DNA of 64,000 nucleotides from Luminiphilus sp. (GTDB lineage Bacteria > Pseudomonadota > Gammaproteobacteria > Pseudomonadales > Halieaceae): positions 1 to 64,000 of the forward strand of contig JAQWUD010000051.1 of the NCBI GenBank assembly GCA_029242325.1, written 5' to 3'. The notes below the pieces were generated by a model, which saw nothing but the letters and a program-made list of their open reading frames with translations, was not told the origin of the DNA and searched no databases. Of the stretch, positions 1 to 9,082 are shown piece by piece (the first letter of the stretch is position 1; each line of letters starts with the position of its first letter). The translations under genes and the position numbers were made by a program.

Positions 1-812
1 GGCGGCGCTGTATATTCGGGGTAGTTTTCCGCGATTTCAGACTTCAGCGCGTCAGCGAGTTGTTCATAATTCAGCAGTTTTCTGCCCATCGCATTAAAGT
101 AGAGCATGCCCGCCCGACCGTTCATCTCCATCCAGGGTAACCACTGCGCCAGTCTTACCCATGAAATAACGGGATAAGCAACGGGCTTCGAAGCATCCAA
201 CAACTCTGCGACGTCACCATTGAAGTCAAAAATCTCGGTCGCGTGGTAACTGCCACCGACGTACTTCTGGTAGTCACCACCCATCGCATTTTTGTAGAAA
301 AGGGGGATTTCATAATTAATAAGATATTGGCCGTTCACGTCACGGTAGGTGAAAGTCTTGTCGGAACCGTCAGCAGCGACGCCGAAGCTAGGACGCCCAT
401 TCACTGGGTCATTGGCAACATGAATCACTTCGTTAGACTCACCCGTCCACGGGTTGTCAAAAGTGCGCATCACCTCCCCCGTTTGGGGGTCCAGGTACAA
501 CATAATTTCTCTCGAAACTAACCGGTAACCAATACCTTTATCGGGATCTTCAACCTGCCCGCACTGACGAACGTTCATACCCAACAAGGCAAAAATTTTG
601 CGGTCGGGTTCTCCGGGCACCCGCGAGTAGCCGAATCCAGACCACTCAAAAACCTGAGGTGAGCCATCCTCGGTAGAGCACTGTATCTTGCGATTCAGGG
701 CGACATACCCCGCAGCTGAATCGGGGTCGACCGTCTCTGCCTGAGCGGGGGCCGCCAGCCACCCAGAAAAAATGAGGCTGGAGGCGAGGGTTGTGAGTGA
801 AAACAGACGCAT
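1..812 (-). CDS. DUF1838 family secreted protein (3' end outside window)
   Basis: The reading frame is open from the ATG to the window edge, about 270 residues, so the C-terminus is missing. The first 25 or so residues form a signal peptide (Met-Arg, hydrophobic core, cleavage near AQA-E). The mature part carries the features I associate with DUF1838: a 'GMNVRQC' segment, a tyrosine-rich 'REIMLYLDPQTGEV' stretch and 'NPWTGE' followed by 'HVANDPVN'. The biochemical role of the family is not known to me. It is transcribed divergently from the amine oxidase gene with about 115 bp between the starts, so the two may share a control region. Exported location is inferred from the signal peptide. The family call rests on remembered motif similarity. 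Confidence 0.72.
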   Translation of the reverse strand, partial: MRLFSLTTLASSLIFSGWLAAPAQAETVDPDSAAGYVALNRKIQCSTEDGSPQVFEWSGFGYSRVPGEPDRKIFALLGMNVRQCGQVEDPDKGIGYRLVSREIMLYLDPQTGEVMRTFDNPWTGESNEVIHVANDPVNGRPSFGVAADGSDKTFTYRDVNGQYLINYEIPLFYKNAMGGDYQKYVGGSYHATEIFDFNGDVAELLDASKPVAYPVISWVRLAQWLPWMEMNGRAGMLYFNAMGRKLLNYEQLADALKSEIAENYPEYTAP

Positions 813-926
813 AATGAGATCTCCTGAATCCGGTGCCTTCACAAAGAGCATAGCCCGTTTGAGAAAAGATATAAACATATGACAATATGCGCTTTCGTGA
901 ACCACACCTCCTGAGATGTTAAGACC

Positions 927-2336
927 GTGACTTCGACATTCTCGCGCAGACGCCTTTTAGAAGGCTCGATTGCCGGGCTTCTGACGGGCATGAGTAGCGG
1001 CTGCTCGCAACCGGGCTCAGGCCGGAGCGTGATAGTGGTGGGTGCCGGGCTCTCTGGCCTCAATGCGGCACTGATATTGGAGCGTTGGGGCTATGAGGTG
1101 CACGTTATCGAGGCCAAAGAGCGTGTCGGGGGTCGGTTGTGGACTCTGGATCACATGCCGGGCTCACCCGAGGGCGGTGGCAACGTCATGGGCGCAAATT
1201 ATGGCCGGGTCTTTCACATGGCCCACGCGCTGAACGTCCCCTTGAGGACACCGCCCCACACTCTTCCCGCGGATTATTTTATTGGCAATCACCGCATTGC
1301 GCGGAATGACTGGGCAACGTCATCAGCAAACCCCCTCTCTGAAGCGTGGCGCGCTATTCCACCGGATCGTTTGATGGGAAAGTTGAACATCACTAATCCG
1401 CTTCTGGAAACCCGGGCCTGGCACGACCCGATACTAATGGCCAGCGACCAATCTGCTGCTTCGGGGCTGAGGGCATTAGGCTTTCCTGACGCGGCCATTG
1501 AATTGATTGGTTCCAACAACAGTTATGGTAACAATCTAAACGAGACTAGCCTGATGACGCTATATCGCATCATGGGCGAATTTGCGCGTCTGTCCGGCCC
1601 CGCACTGTCGGTAAAAGAGGCCGCCGAGGGCAATATGCGCTTGCCCGAGGCAATGGCCATGAATCTGACCCGACCGGTGCGCAAGGGTGAAGCCGTGACC
1701 GCCATCCACCAATCTGCCTCACTGACAACAGTGACGGTGGAATCGGGTAGCGCTCTTGAAGCCGATGCGGTGGTGCTGGCCCTGCCCGTGCCGGCCCTGC
1801 GCCAAATCGAAGTCACACTGCCATCCTCACAACAAGCGCTGCTGGAGAGCATCGATTATCACAAGGTGGTGCAACTGCATTGTATTGTCGAAGAACCCTT
1901 CTGGGAGTCCTCTGGTTGGAGTGGATCGTGGTGGACCGACAGCCTATTGGGCAGAGTCTTTACCCGACCGATATTGGGCACGACCCGCCACAATATGACA
2001 GTCTGGATCAATGGCGATGATTGTGACGCGCTGAATTCGCTGGACGAAGCGACCTGTACCGAGACCCTTACCCAGGCATTATGGAAACTCATGCCAAGTG
2101 CACAGGACCTGACGTCGGTAGGACAGCTGGTGAGATGGAGTGCTGATCGCTATGCTGGTGGCGTGTGGGCGTTGTGGCGACCGGGTCAGGCGGCGACAGC
2201 ACACGAAGCCATCCGTGCCCCAGCAGGAAGGCTATTCTTTGCCGGGGAACACACAGCGGAGGCCTACCGTGGGATGGAAGCAGCAATGGAATCAGGCGAG
2301 CGCGCCGCGCTGGAAGTCATGAGGCTACTGGCATGA
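927..2336 (+). CDS. Tat-exported flavin amine oxidase / amine dehydrogenase
   Basis: FAD-dependent amine oxidase of the monoamine oxidase fold, 469 residues from a GTG start. Residues 6-13 (SRRRLLEG) form a twin-arginine motif followed by a short hydrophobic stretch and Cys26 (SSGC), so the protein is probably exported folded with FAD and may be a lipoprotein. The FAD Rossmann motif is GAGLSG at 39-44, with the ribose-binding Glu62 and GGR at 68-70. The C-terminal 'FFAGEHT..YRGMEAAMESGERAA' block is typical of the family. The stop codon overlaps the start of a c-type cytochrome gene (ATGA). Known homologues of this layout, such as nicotine oxidoreductase NicA2, pass electrons to a cytochrome c rather than O2. 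The substrate here is unknown; an amine is inferred from the family. Confidence 0.85.
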   Translation: MTSTFSRRRLLEGSIAGLLTGMSSGCSQPGSGRSVIVVGAGLSGLNAALILERWGYEVHVIEAKERVGGRLWTLDHMPGSPEGGGNVMGANYGRVFHMAHALNVPLRTPPHTLPADYFIGNHRIARNDWATSSANPLSEAWRAIPPDRLMGKLNITNPLLETRAWHDPILMASDQSAASGLRALGFPDAAIELIGSNNSYGNNLNETSLMTLYRIMGEFARLSGPALSVKEAAEGNMRLPEAMAMNLTRPVRKGEAVTAIHQSASLTTVTVESGSALEADAVVLALPVPALRQIEVTLPSSQQALLESIDYHKVVQLHCIVEEPFWESSGWSGSWWTDSLLGRVFTRPILGTTRHNMTVWINGDDCDALNSLDEATCTETLTQALWKLMPSAQDLTSVGQLVRWSADRYAGGVWALWRPGQAATAHEAIRAPAGRLFFAGEHTAEAYRGMEAAMESGERAALEVMRLLA

Positions 2337-2710
2337 AGCCCTCGGCCTACCTTGCCTACCTCTCCACGGCACTGACCGTCCTGATATGCAATTGTGGTCA
2401 GGCAAATACGCTGTTAGGGGAGGCACTCTATGATGTCGCTTGCCGCGCCTGCCACAGCCTAGGGACCAGTAACGACCATCGTATAGGACCGCCTCTTGGC
2501 GCACTTCTCAACCGCCAGGCAGGCGCTATTCAGGGCTATCGCTATTCCGAAGCTCTGAGCAACTCGGGGTGGACCTGGACGCTACCGACACTGCTCGCGT
2601 GGTTATCGGATCCTGACGCCGCCATGCCGAACAATGCCATGAACTATGTCAATCATTTGACCGCAACAGAGGCCCAGCTTCTCGGCGAGTGGCTTCTGCA
2701 ACAGCCGTGA
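2333..2710 (+). CDS. Small secreted c-type cytochrome, partner of the amine oxidase
   Basis: About 125 residues. The ATG overlaps the amine oxidase stop (ATGA at 2333-2336), which indicates translational coupling; a longer upstream frame exists but runs inside the oxidase gene. The N-terminus is a signal peptide (residues 1-24). The single haem-binding motif is C37-R-A-C40-H41, and Met98 in 'DAAMPNN' is a good candidate for the distal axial ligand. Length and motif order fit a class I monohaem cytochrome c of the periplasm. The coupling to a Tat-exported flavoenzyme suggests it is the electron acceptor for that enzyme, handing electrons on to the respiratory chain. Family is clear; the partnership is inference. 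Confidence 0.85.
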   Translation: MKPSAYLAYLSTALTVLICNCGQANTLLGEALYDVACRACHSLGTSNDHRIGPPLGALLNRQAGAIQGYRYSEALSNSGWTWTLPTLLAWLSDPDAAMPNNAMNYVNHLTATEAQLLGEWLLQQP

Positions 2711-2712
2711 GG

Positions 2713-3480
2713 CTAGAGCCTTTCAATACCGCTCTGCCAACCGCCCAGAAGCGGCATCGATGCGGCCGGCCTTCGCTCCCCCAGATCGATACCTGCCTCC
2801 CGCAAGGTAGCCCAGGCCAGACAAAGATTGGAAGACAACACGGGACCCGGAAGCGTCTCAGAAAGTTGGGCAATGATCCGCAGGGTGGGAAGTCCGGTTC
2901 CGGTTATCAAATAGGCATCTGCCTCCCTATTCTGCCATCGCTCCCCGATTCGCTCCAATGCAGCCTCAGGCGACAGCGCGTAAATGGCGCGGGTGTCTCC
3001 CTGATCAGGGTCCAGCGAGAAATGATCGATGACCTCAAAGCCCCGTGCCTGCCAGTGCTGATCGGCCGCAGCAAGGAGCCACTGGGGATAGGGGCACATC
3101 AGGGCAATAGACTGAGCACCAATATGAGCGAGTGCATGTTCAATCGCTGCCGCCGCCGAGACGACAGGCTGCCCCCGGTGTGCACTCAAATTAGCGAGGC
3201 TCGCCTCTACAGCATCATGGCCGAGGAGATAAGTGGAACCCGTGCATGCCAGCCCTATCGCTTGCATCGCAAGCGTATCGAAGCGAGCCAGTGTTTGAGA
3301 GATATCGAGAAAATAGCTGCGCAGTCGGGCCCCGGGATCAGGTTTTTCACTCACCATGCGGACCGTCGCACAAGCGACACCTTGTGGCATCAATGCGCGA
3401 AATTCGGTTTCCGCAGTGGGGTTAGCTTGGGGAGTCGCGAGGCCCAGCGTACCGTGCCGACCGTAGTTTCCGTCGCCCAT
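2713..3480 (-). CDS. Asp/Glu racemase superfamily enzyme (maleate isomerase / arylmalonate decarboxylase-like)
   Basis: 255 residues. The N-terminus 'YGRHGTLGLATPQANPT' and the two Cys-containing segments, Cys79 in 'LACTGSTY' and Cys220 in 'SSNLCLAWA', match the Asp/Glu racemase superfamily branch that holds maleate cis-trans isomerases and arylmalonate decarboxylases. These use one or two active-site cysteines for enolate-type chemistry on dicarboxylic acids. It lies tail to tail with the cytochrome gene (2 bp apart) and is divergent from the FAD monooxygenase. Next to a ring hydroxylase and an aldehyde dehydrogenase, isomerisation of a maleate-type ring-cleavage product to fumarate is plausible. 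Decarboxylase or racemase activity cannot be excluded from sequence alone. Confidence 0.72.
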   Translation of the reverse strand: MGDGNYGRHGTLGLATPQANPTAETEFRALMPQGVACATVRMVSEKPDPGARLRSYFLDISQTLARFDTLAMQAIGLACTGSTYLLGHDAVEASLANLSAHRGQPVVSAAAAIEHALAHIGAQSIALMCPYPQWLLAAADQHWQARGFEVIDHFSLDPDQGDTRAIYALSPEAALERIGERWQNREADAYLITGTGLPTLRIIAQLSETLPGPVLSSNLCLAWATLREAGIDLGERRPAASMPLLGGWQSGIERL

Positions 3481-3580
3481 GTGCGTTCCCCGATTTTCAC
3501 TTTAACGACACAGTGCAATATAGCATGCGACCCTGCACACACATTGCAGCACGCATCGAAGTTGCGCGGGTTAATGATCC

Positions 3581-4792
3581 ATGAAACAGGCAAGCATTAT
3601 GGGTAATCAGAATGTCACCATTGTCGGCGCCGGGCCATCTGGATTAACCCTAGCGTGGTGGCTGGTGGAAGCCGGAGTGCCGGTAACCGTGCTGGAGCGC
3701 GAGCCTGCTATCCCACGAGATATGCGCGCCTCGACATTTCACCCGGCAACGCTCGACCTGCTCAAAGCATCTGGTCTGGCCAGCACATTAGTCGAGCGCG
3801 GTACGGTGGTGCCACAGTGGCAATACCTCATTCTTGAAACCGGTGAACGCGCGATTTTCGATATGGCCTGCCTCAATGAGGTCACCGCCCATCCCTTTCG
3901 ATTGCAGTGCGAGCAATTCCAACTGACTCAGCTGCTGGCTGACAAATTGGCCGAGCACCCTCTCTGTACGCTGTCTTTCAATGCGTCCTTTCAGGAGGCC
4001 ATCCTTCACTCAGGGGGAGTCAATATCCTCTACCTTTCTCACGGCGAACAGCATCAGCTTGAAAGTCACTGGATGATCGGCGCAGACGGCGCGAGTAGTG
4101 AGGTTCGCAAGTCGCTTGGGCTGGAATTTACAGGGCACGTTTTCCCAAAAACGTCTATCACTTTGGTACTAGAACATCCCTTTGAGGAGGACATCCCCAA
4201 TCTCCTTGGCGTCAATTATGTCTGGCTACCGGACCGGCACTACAGCCTGATGCGACTTCGAGACACGTGGCGATTCACCTACTCTCCTGTGCAGGGTCAG
4301 GAGGTCGAAACCGCTTTGAGCGATGCCGTGGCACGATCACATATTGCCAAAGTGTCCCCGCGTGCCGCGGGCACGACGATTCGCAATCGAAATTTTTACA
4401 CGCTGCACCAGCGTTGCCTGCAACAATTCTGTCACGGTCGTATTTTGTTCATGGGCGACGCAGCTCATCTCAATAGTCCAGCGGGAGGCATGGGTATGAA
4501 CAGTGGTATTCATGACGCCCGTTCATTGGCTGATCATCTGTTGCCGGTATTACGAGGGGACAGCCCCCGCCTGTTGGAGCGCTATGATCGACGGCGTCGT
4601 ACCATCGCACTTGATGAGGTACAACGCCTCTCTGCACAGAACTACGCCAGGCATCGTGAGACTGAACCAGAAAAGCGCCGTGTTATCTGGAACGAACTTC
4701 AGGATACGGTGAATGATCCCCAGCGGCATCGCGCCTATCTCCTAGATGCGGCTATGATTCGCTCACGCGAACGCGAGCAGACTATCGAGTGA
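3581..4792 (+). CDS. FAD-dependent aromatic-type monooxygenase
   Basis: 403 residues of the PheA/TfdB/MhpA/UbiH class A flavoprotein hydroxylases. Visible motifs are the Rossmann 'IVGAGPSG' near the N-terminus, Glu-containing 'VLERE', the 'IGADGASSEVR' DG motif and the 'GRILFMGDAAH' GD motif followed by 'SPAGGMGMNSGIHDA'. Such enzymes use NAD(P)H and O2 to hydroxylate phenolic or quinoid rings. The length is that of a minimal single-component hydroxylase without the thioredoxin-like C-terminal domain of phenol hydroxylase. A second in-frame ATG at 3599 is equally possible because neither start has a strong ribosome site. It is followed after 10 bp by an aldehyde dehydrogenase in the same operon. 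Substrate unknown. Confidence 0.85.
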   Translation: MKQASIMGNQNVTIVGAGPSGLTLAWWLVEAGVPVTVLEREPAIPRDMRASTFHPATLDLLKASGLASTLVERGTVVPQWQYLILETGERAIFDMACLNEVTAHPFRLQCEQFQLTQLLADKLAEHPLCTLSFNASFQEAILHSGGVNILYLSHGEQHQLESHWMIGADGASSEVRKSLGLEFTGHVFPKTSITLVLEHPFEEDIPNLLGVNYVWLPDRHYSLMRLRDTWRFTYSPVQGQEVETALSDAVARSHIAKVSPRAAGTTIRNRNFYTLHQRCLQQFCHGRILFMGDAAHLNSPAGGMGMNSGIHDARSLADHLLPVLRGDSPRLLERYDRRRRTIALDEVQRLSAQNYARHRETEPEKRRVIWNELQDTVNDPQRHRAYLLDAAMIRSREREQTIE

Positions 4793-4802
4793 GGCCAAGC
4801 CT

Positions 4803-6344
4803 ATGACTGAGATCCAACAGCTACTTGCAGATCGGGAAATAGTTTTGCCCGAAGTCATCACCGGTCACGTTGGAGGGGCAGCAGTGGCCATCGATCCACA
4901 CGCCAACCGACATGCTGTGTACTTTCCTGGCACAGGTGAACGGATCGCTTTCCTACAAGAAGATGACATCGCGGCAGTAACCAAAGCTGTCAACTGTGCC
5001 AGAGACCGTTTTGACAATGGCGACTGGTCCAGAGCCCCCACGAGCGGTCGACAGGCTGTCTTCCGCCGCGCTGCAGCACTGATTCGAGAGCACGCTGAGG
5101 AACTGGGCTTGATGGAGTGCCTTTGCGCCGGGCTCCCCGCTTCTCATCTCGCCTCTCGGCAGGTTCCCAGGGCGGCAGACAACCTCGACTTCTTTGCCGA
5201 TTACATTGGCGTCATGGCGGGAGAGACTTTTGAGCAGCTGGCGGGTTATCAGACCAGCGTGACTCGGCAACCTGCGGGAGTGGCGGCGCTGTTCGCTCCG
5301 TGGAATGCACCATTGGCACTGGCAAGTATGCAAATCGCTTCTTGCTTAGCGTTTGGTAACACCTGTGTGCTGAAGCCCTCGGAGTTCACCCCTGTTTCTG
5401 TTCTGAAGATGGTAGACCTGCTCAGCCAAGCAGGCCTCCCGCCGGGCACGATCAATGTTGTTAACGGCAGCGGAACTGTGACCGGCGCAGCGCTTGCCAG
5501 CTCACCCAATATCAATCGAATCGCTTTCACTGGCGGGAGCAACACCGCCCGTCATGTAATGGCAGCCGCCGCCAAGCAGCTCACACCCGTCCATTTCGAA
5601 CTTGGGGGAAAGTCCGCCAACATCATCTTCGATGACGCCGATTTCGATCGAGCAGTGGACGGGTCATTGGTCAATATCTTTAGCAACAGCGGTCAAATTT
5701 GTATTGCCGGGTCGCGAATACTCGTACAACGGGGTATCGCTGCACGGTTCGTTGAGGCATTCGTGAAGAGAACTCAAGCGCTGAAAGTGGGAAACCCTCT
5801 GGACCCCGCAACAGAAGTCGGCCCCATGGCATTCAAAACCCACTGGCAACGCGTTATCGGTCACATTGAACAAGCCAAATTAGAGGGGGCCACGCTACTG
5901 TGTGGTGGCGAACCGCTGACGAAACTCGATGGCGGCTATTTTGTTGCTCCCACAGTCTTTCAGGTCAGCAGCAATCAGCTATCACTTTGTCAGGAGGAGG
6001 TTTTCGGACCAGTAGTGAGCATTCAGATATTTGATGAGGATGAAGAGGCATTTTCGCTCGCCAATGACAGCCGCTTCGGACTCGTCGGCTATTGCTGGAC
6101 CAACAGTCTCAATAGATCGCAAGCATTTCGCCAGAAAGTTAATGCGGGAACACTGTGGGTTAACACACCATTAGCGCGCGATTTGCGAGCGCCTTTTGGC
6201 GGTTTCAAAGAATCGGGTATTGGCCGTGACGGTCCGCGCCAGGCCGCCGAATTTTTTACAGAAGAGAAAGCGACGATCACAGCAATCGACAAAATACCGA
6301 TTCGTAAAATGGGAGAAACGACCAATACCGATGCCGGTAAATAA
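4803..6344 (+). CDS. NAD(P)-dependent aldehyde dehydrogenase
   Basis: 513 residues, the full length of the ALDH superfamily. Catalytic Cys300 lies in 'SGQICIAG' and the general base Glu266 in 'FELGGKSAN'; the cofactor Lys191 is in 'VLKPSE'. It oxidises an aldehyde to an acid with NAD(P)+ in the cytoplasm. The overall pattern resembles the betaine-aldehyde and 2-hydroxymuconic/5-carboxymethyl-2-hydroxymuconic semialdehyde dehydrogenases. With the preceding FAD hydroxylase this supports an aromatic catabolic operon, but the exact aldehyde is not deducible. The start has a GAGG motif upstream and lies 10 bp after the monooxygenase stop. Confidence 0.9.
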   Translation: MTEIQQLLADREIVLPEVITGHVGGAAVAIDPHANRHAVYFPGTGERIAFLQEDDIAAVTKAVNCARDRFDNGDWSRAPTSGRQAVFRRAAALIREHAEELGLMECLCAGLPASHLASRQVPRAADNLDFFADYIGVMAGETFEQLAGYQTSVTRQPAGVAALFAPWNAPLALASMQIASCLAFGNTCVLKPSEFTPVSVLKMVDLLSQAGLPPGTINVVNGSGTVTGAALASSPNINRIAFTGGSNTARHVMAAAAKQLTPVHFELGGKSANIIFDDADFDRAVDGSLVNIFSNSGQICIAGSRILVQRGIAARFVEAFVKRTQALKVGNPLDPATEVGPMAFKTHWQRVIGHIEQAKLEGATLLCGGEPLTKLDGGYFVAPTVFQVSSNQLSLCQEEVFGPVVSIQIFDEDEEAFSLANDSRFGLVGYCWTNSLNRSQAFRQKVNAGTLWVNTPLARDLRAPFGGFKESGIGRDGPRQAAEFFTEEKATITAIDKIPIRKMGETTNTDAGK

Positions 6345-6448
6345 CGGGAGATGTTCACGACACCCATATCTATACATACTGCTTCGGAACCCAGTCACCA
6401 CCGAGCGCCCTCAGCAAATCAAATAGAGCCTTTGGAGAAAATACACCA

Positions 6449-7921
6449 GTGATTCGACGCATTTTACTGACACTGCATCGCTGGCTTGGACTCATTGCGG
6501 GTCTTTGGTTACTGGCGCTCGGTGTCACCGGTATTTTCCTTGACCATGACGAGTGGCGCTGGCTTCGTCAGATAGAAGTGCCTGAAAACTGGCTTTCTCC
6601 CCCGATAAAGCGCTACCTACCTGCAACGGTGATGCGCTACGTTGCCTCTGATCCGGCAGACGAAAATAGATGGATAGGCGGCTCAGAGCGGGGGCTCTGG
6701 ATTACACATAATCGAGGCGCTTCATGGGAGAAACTACTTTTTCCTAACAACCAGCATCCTCAAGTTTTGCGCTTTGCCAAGATAAGTACAGACGGCAAAC
6801 CACTCATCGTTATCGCTACGGATGATGGTCTCTGGGCCATGCGCGGTTTTGGCGGTGCAATTACGCGACTCGCCCTCGAGGGCCACTTCATCAACATGGT
6901 CTCACCGGGCGCGCATCCGGGCTCCCTTATTGGCGTCGACGATTTCACTAGCGTGTTTTCTTTAAATGTAGATCAACCGGAAGTCATAAAGATACATGAC
7001 TTCGATCGCCCACATATAACCGGGCTCCCCGAGACAGTAACCCTATATCAATTCTTGTTTGACCTGCATTTTGGGTACGGGTTGCTGTCGCGAAAATGGT
7101 CAACACGGATTAACGATTTTGGGGGATTCTCATTAGCCATGTTGTCCCTAACAGGGTTCTTGGCTTGGTACCTCAAGCGAAGGTGGCGCCGCACGAAAGC
7201 ACCTCCTCAGCCGACCCACCGTCGACTTTTTCTGACGGGCCTTTACCGCGGTCACGCGCCCGTGATCGGTATTCTTGGCATCGTTCCGATTTTGTATCTG
7301 TCCATAACCGGCATCCTCTTTAATCACATTCTGACTTTTATCGAATGGGGCGAGGCACGAGAGGTACGGAGAGACAGTCTTCCACCTGTGTGGCGGTATC
7401 AGTCGCTAAAAGGTGAAATAGATCAGGCGGTTTCCTTTTCGGGTGAGCCGGAGCGAATGCTCATTTCGACCCGGTTCGGGGTGTTGGAGACACGGGACAG
7501 TGGCGCGACATGGTCAGCCGAAAAGGCCCTTGGAGCACAGAGAGGACAGTTATTTCGTTCCGGCGAACATATTTTTTACAGCACCAATTCGAGACAGTTT
7601 TTTGTGCGACAAGGCAAGCAGGAAAGCTGGGAGACGATGAGTGGCTTACCCAGCATTATTTACGACGCGGAGTTCACTGACACGGGTCTGTTCGTGAAGA
7701 ACAGCAGAGGATTTTTCAAAGATAAAGGACGATATGCCTTCGAAGCTGACTCACTGAAACACCCTGATCTGGAGGCTGCAACACTCTATCTGTTTATGAT
7801 CGAGATACACACCGGCAATCTCTTCAATAAAGAGTTCCGGTGGATAAGTGACGTACTGACAGTGATGGGCATGCTCATGCTCGTGACAGGTCCCATTTTG
7901 TGGTGGCGTCGCAAATGGTAA
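6449..7921 (+). CDS. PepSY-associated membrane protein with Asp-box-like repeats
   Basis: 490 residues from a GTG start preceded by TTTGGAGAA. The N-terminus 'LLTLHRWLGLIAGLWLL' is a typical PepSY-TM first helix. Further membrane segments lie around residues 230-250, 275-295 and at the C-terminus, which ends 'GPILWWRRKW'. Between the first and second helices, and again later, are periplasmic-type loops containing Asp-box/BNR-like motifs, 'THNRGASWEK' near residue 90 and 'TRDSGATWS' near residue 350. PepSY-TM proteins are often linked to iron or flavin reduction beside TonB receptors. Fusion to propeller-like loops is less common. It converges with another PepSY gene 5 bp away. Function unknown; membrane location is clear. 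Confidence 0.75.
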   Translation: MIRRILLTLHRWLGLIAGLWLLALGVTGIFLDHDEWRWLRQIEVPENWLSPPIKRYLPATVMRYVASDPADENRWIGGSERGLWITHNRGASWEKLLFPNNQHPQVLRFAKISTDGKPLIVIATDDGLWAMRGFGGAITRLALEGHFINMVSPGAHPGSLIGVDDFTSVFSLNVDQPEVIKIHDFDRPHITGLPETVTLYQFLFDLHFGYGLLSRKWSTRINDFGGFSLAMLSLTGFLAWYLKRRWRRTKAPPQPTHRRLFLTGLYRGHAPVIGILGIVPILYLSITGILFNHILTFIEWGEAREVRRDSLPPVWRYQSLKGEIDQAVSFSGEPERMLISTRFGVLETRDSGATWSAEKALGAQRGQLFRSGEHIFYSTNSRQFFVRQGKQESWETMSGLPSIIYDAEFTDTGLFVKNSRGFFKDKGRYAFEADSLKHPDLEAATLYLFMIEIHTGNLFNKEFRWISDVLTVMGMLMLVTGPILWWRRKW

Positions 7922-7925
7922 GATT

Positions 7926-8996
7926 TTAAGTGCGCGTCATCCGTTTTGAACGGATGTACATTACGATACCTGAGACCAACCACAGCACGGCAATAAAGCC
8001 GAAAAACGTCATCAAAAAACCGCCAAAGGAACCGAAGTACCTTCCACTATGGATCGGTAGCAGCAGATTCCTGAAGCCGTCACCGCGCTCAGTTTTACCC
8101 GCTGCATAGACACCCTTCACTTCTCCGGTAAAACCGTCTATGACCACATCCTGACGGAATAAACGCGGATCAAAAAAAGCAAACCAGTAATTAGAGGCAT
8201 GCGCGCTTGCATACGAATAAGCGCTTAAATAGTAATCAGACGGCAGCGTTACCCGTGCAATGTTGAAGGCTGTGTCAGGGTCGATCAAGGTGTGGCCGTG
8301 AGCAGTCGGAGTGGGTTCAGCGCCTGACTTCATCGTATTGGCAAATACCGATAGGTTCTCCTCGCGGTCACCCCAATACACAGCACTCATGGCGATGCCG
8401 CTCGTCGATGTCACCACCAGAAAAAGTGATGCCAACACGCCCAAGGTACGGTGGCAACGATTGATGAGCGGCAGTTGTCGGGCTGTTTTTCTTGTCAGGA
8501 CGTAGAGATAACAACCAGACAGCGACATAAGCACCGTCGCCAGACCCAACACGGAAACCACATAAAAACCCGACTTACCAAATACTATCCAACGATGCAG
8601 CACCGTCATCGCTCCAATCCAACCCGATTCAACCAACGGATGCTCACCGATAATCCGCTGCCGATACTGATCAAAGTCCACCATTGTCTTGGACTCATGG
8701 AGGTTATCAGGGTTCCTGCCCCCCATAAGGATGTAGGCCGTACCTGCTCTGCCCGGTGGCGGGACCATCACATGGGCGATATTGAAATCAGGTGCCAGGG
8801 AACGCATCGTTGACTGAATCTGAGTTGGCGTTGCAGGCCCGCCGCTGACCTCTACCTGATATTTCTCTGGATAGAACCACTCCATCAACAATCGGCTCTC
8901 GGCGGCGATGCTTCCAGACATGATCTGGAAAACGACAAATATGCCTAGAACAAATGCCAACCAACGGTGCACAACTTTGACTGTTCTGACATTCAC
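7926..8996 (-). CDS. PepSY domain-containing membrane protein
   Basis: 356 residues. The N-terminal helix 'VVHRWLAFVLGIFVVFQIMSG' with the His-Arg-Trp triad, a central helix pair around residues 140-215 and a C-terminal helix near 320-345 match the PepSY-associated transmembrane family (PiuB-like). Such proteins are often encoded with siderophore or other TonB-dependent receptors and are suspected of reductive metal release; conserved His residues in the helices could bind haem. The upstream neighbour on the same strand is a TonB receptor, but a strong terminator separates them. Role is inferred only from family and context. Confidence 0.78.
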   Translation of the reverse strand: MNVRTVKVVHRWLAFVLGIFVVFQIMSGSIAAESRLLMEWFYPEKYQVEVSGGPATPTQIQSTMRSLAPDFNIAHVMVPPPGRAGTAYILMGGRNPDNLHESKTMVDFDQYRQRIIGEHPLVESGWIGAMTVLHRWIVFGKSGFYVVSVLGLATVLMSLSGCYLYVLTRKTARQLPLINRCHRTLGVLASLFLVVTSTSGIAMSAVYWGDREENLSVFANTMKSGAEPTPTAHGHTLIDPDTAFNIARVTLPSDYYLSAYSYASAHASNYWFAFFDPRLFRQDVVIDGFTGEVKGVYAAGKTERGDGFRNLLLPIHSGRYFGSFGGFLMTFFGFIAVLWLVSGIVMYIRSKRMTRT

Positions 8997-9082
8997 TTTT
9001 TGTCATTTCCTCTGTTTATTTGTCTGCATCAATCTAAAGCCAAAGTTTATGTTGTTGCCGGCGCATCTTCGCGGCTAGCAAA

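Noticed and set aside
2689-3606. 305-residue plus-strand open frame opposite the Asp/Glu racemase-like gene
   Set aside because: Its product has no family features and a composition typical of an antisense shadow; the minus-strand frame has complete enzyme motifs.
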